Part shown: positions 6,092 through 7,031 of the stretch, one piece after another | How positions within the stretch are numbered: position 1 is the stretch's first letter | Layout: each line of letters begins with the position of its first letter | Assembly: GCA_028289725.1 (NCBI GenBank) | Contig: JANQOH010000458.1 | Span: 1-7,031 of the forward strand | DNA from: Alphaproteobacteria bacterium | Lineage (GTDB): Bacteria > Pseudomonadota > Alphaproteobacteria > UBA7887 | Direction: 5' to 3' | Length of the DNA stretch: 7,031 nt | Made by a program: the position numbers and the translations under genes | Notes under the pieces: model-generated | Databases searched by the model: none | Told to the model about the DNA's origin: nothing | What the model saw: only the letters and a program-made list of their open reading frames with translations

Positions 6092-6119
6092 TTAACCGCG
6101 CTGTCGTCTCGGTTATCAT
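6092..6119 (+). promoter_or_regulatory. Weak candidate promoter for fccAB
   Basis: TTAACC (6092-6097; four of six match the -35 consensus) and TATCAT (6114-6119; five of six match the -10 consensus) are 16 bp apart. Transcription would start near 6126 and leave a leader of about 85 nt before the cytochrome gene. The inverted repeat at 6093-6115 overlaps both boxes. Confidence 0.3.
6093..6115. promoter_or_regulatory. Operator-like inverted repeat in the sox/fcc divergent region
   Basis: TAACCG (6093-6098) and CGGTTA (6110-6115) are perfect 6-bp inverted arms with an 11-bp spacer, a geometry suited to a dimeric helix-turn-helix regulator. The repeat lies between the two divergent units and overlaps the candidate fccA promoter. 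Sox clusters are often controlled by an ArsR-family repressor (SoxR), but no regulator gene is in the window, so the identity of the binder is inference. Confidence 0.4.
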
Positions 6120-6195
6120 CGAATCAACACGCCGAAAGTGGCGAGAAACGGCCAAAAACTGCGGACGAGACGGGCGCCGGGGTCGGCGACAGAGC

Positions 6196-6201
6196 GGAGG
6201 T
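6196..6201 (+). promoter_or_regulatory. Ribosome binding site deciding the fccA start
   Basis: GGAGGT lies 9 nt before ATG 6211. This start places a normal Sec signal peptide at the N-terminus, whereas the same frame extended upstream to 6019 would add 64 residues with no signal or conserved motif. Confidence 0.75.
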
Positions 6202-6210
6202 AGACTGTCG

Positions 6211-6798
6211 ATGAGCGGAGTATCGAAACCCAGCGTGCGCCTCGGCGCCGCTGCATTGGGTGCGGTCGGGGCTTTGATGCTGGCAACGCCGGCCATGGCT
6301 GAGGAAGGGTTCCGGATTTCCCAAACCTGTGCCGGCTGCCACGGTACGAACGGCGCCTCCCCGGGCGAAACGATTCCTGTTTTGGGCGGCCAGAACGCCG
6401 CCTATCTGGCGGACAGCTTGCGCGCCTATAAGAGCGGCGACCGCGACTACTACGTTATGAGGATCATCGCCAACGGCTTCGACGACAAACAGATCGACGC
6501 CATGGCGACCTGGTTTGCCGACAAACCTTGGGTGGCCACCGACACCGCTTTTGACGCAGCCATGGCGGAAAGCGGCAAGTCCGTGGCCGATGATGCCTGC
6601 GCCAGTTGTCACGGCGATGGTGGCGAAGGCACCGACACCGGACCGCGCCTCGCCGGGCAACCAGCCGCGTACCTGGTGCTTGCGGCGCAGGCCTATAAGA
6701 ACGGTTCGCGCAATCATGCGGCGGCGGCCGCCGCGCTCGAAGGCGTCAGCGACGCTGATATCCAAGCCGCATCCCATTATTACGCCAGCTTGCGCTAG
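6211..6798 (+). CDS. fccA: Diheme cytochrome c, FccA/SoxE-type subunit of sulfide dehydrogenase
   Basis: This protein is expected to take electrons from the flavoprotein encoded next door during periplasmic sulfide oxidation. The 195-residue precursor has a Sec signal peptide (hydrophobic 11-26, cleavage after AMA at 30), leaving a mature protein of about 165 residues, close to FccA size. Two homologous class I heme domains follow: C40-AGC-H44 and C130-ASC-H134, each with a GGQNAAYLxxxLxAYKSG-like segment (59-76 and 148-165). M83 in YYVMRII is the likely methionine ligand of heme 1. Ungapped alignment of the two halves (78-95 with 167-184) puts alanine 172 at the equivalent place; there is no methionine anywhere after C130, so heme 2 lacks its usual ligand. 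The fccB start codon lies 9 nt after the stop. A cytochrome c4-like or SoxE name is possible; the fccB neighbour favours FccA/SoxE. Confidence 0.9.
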   Translation: MSGVSKPSVRLGAAALGAVGALMLATPAMAEEGFRISQTCAGCHGTNGASPGETIPVLGGQNAAYLADSLRAYKSGDRDYYVMRIIANGFDDKQIDAMATWFADKPWVATDTAFDAAMAESGKSVADDACASCHGDGGEGTDTGPRLAGQPAAYLVLAAQAYKNGSRNHAAAAAALEGVSDADIQAASHYYASLR

Positions 6799-6802
6799 GA
6801 GG
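6797..6802 (+). promoter_or_regulatory. fccB ribosome binding site overlapping the fccA stop
   Basis: AGGAGG begins within the TAG stop of the cytochrome gene and lies 5 nt before ATG 6808. The overlap indicates that the two subunits are translated from one message and probably coupled. Confidence 0.75.
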
Positions 6803-6807
6803 ACGCC

Positions 6808-7031
6808 ATGACACTCTCACGCAGACGTTTTCTCCAAAACAGCGCGGTCGGCGCCGGTGCCATTGCTGCCTCGTCGCTTGCCGTGCCAGCCTTGGCGCAA
6901 AGCGAAATCATGCCGAAGTCCGGCAAGCGCGTCGTGGTTATCGGCGGCGGCTGGGGCGGCAACACGGCCGCGAAATATATCCGCATGCAGGATGCGTCGA
7001 TCGAGGTGGTGCTGATCGAACGCGGCGCGGC
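6808..7031 (+). CDS. fccB: FccB/SoxF-type sulfide dehydrogenase flavoprotein, N-terminal part
   Basis: The flavoprotein subunit oxidises sulfide in the periplasm and passes electrons to its cytochrome partner. Only the first 74 residues lie in the window; the frame is open at the right edge. A Tat signal is clear: SRRRFLQ at 4-10, a hydrophobic Ala/Gly stretch 13-27, and cleavage after ALA at 30. The mature chain enters a Rossmann FAD-binding motif, VVVIGGGWGGNTAAKYIR (42-59), followed by the acidic end of the second strand, VVLIER (67-72). In characterised FccB a cysteine linked covalently to FAD occurs soon after this point, so it is just outside the window and cannot be checked. Tat export fits a cofactor-loaded protein, while the cytochrome partner uses Sec. 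SoxF is the name often used when the gene lies by a sox cluster. Confidence 0.92.
   Translation, partial: MTLSRRRFLQNSAVGAGAIAASSLAVPALAQSEIMPKSGKRVVVIGGGWGGNTAAKYIRMQDASIEVVLIERGA

Noticed and set aside
6019..6210. Upstream extension of the fccA reading frame by 64 codons
   Set aside because: It has no signal peptide or conserved motif, would fill the divergent promoter region, and ATG 6211 has a good GGAGGT site and a normal Sec signal.
6124..6777. Open frame of 217 codons on the minus strand opposite fccA
   Set aside because: It is antisense to a clear diheme cytochrome and its product shows no recognisable domain.

Overview
The window is GC-rich DNA that looks like a chromosome segment from a sulfur-oxidising proteobacterium, most probably an alphaproteobacterium. 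The reasons are a Sox thiosulfate-oxidation cluster, a flavocytochrome c-type sulfide dehydrogenase, Tat-exported partners, tandem DUF4153-type membrane proteins, and a C-rich/G-rich palindromic repeat of a kind I recall from alphaproteobacterial genomes. The genus cannot be named from the sequence alone.

Layout. A divergent control region (6017-6210) separates two transcription units. On the minus strand, reading leftward, come soxX (6016-5522), soxY (5456-4905), soxZ (4894-4508) and soxA (4302-3493), then two related polytopic membrane proteins of the DUF4153 type (3395-1491, complete; 1364-1, cut by the left edge). On the plus strand are a diheme cytochrome c of the FccA/SoxE type (6211-6798) and, with its ribosome binding site overlapping the cytochrome stop codon, the start of a Tat-exported flavoprotein of the FccB/SoxF type (6808 to the right edge).

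How the genes fit together. SoxXA is a periplasmic c-type cytochrome that oxidatively joins thiosulfate to the C-terminal cysteine of the SoxYZ carrier. FccAB oxidises sulfide in the periplasm and passes electrons to c-type cytochromes. Together they form a periplasmic sulfide/thiosulfate module. The hydrolase SoxB and the sulfane dehydrogenase SoxCD are not in the window; the place just after soxA, where soxB is often found, is taken by the DUF4153 pair.

Points of interest: (1) a 157-bp inverted-repeat element between soxZ and soxA whose outer end supplies the soxA start codon and G-rich leader; (2) a SoxY ending in Gly-Ala-Cys-Ser instead of the usual GGCGG, with two further cysteines; (3) an FccA-like cytochrome whose second heme domain has alanine where the first has its methionine ligand, inside a run of six alanines; (4) tandem DUF4153 genes attached to the sox operon, the first of them clearly lower in GC; (5) two dyads in the divergent control region that overlap candidate promoters. 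No tRNA, rRNA, CRISPR array, transposase or integrase was seen.
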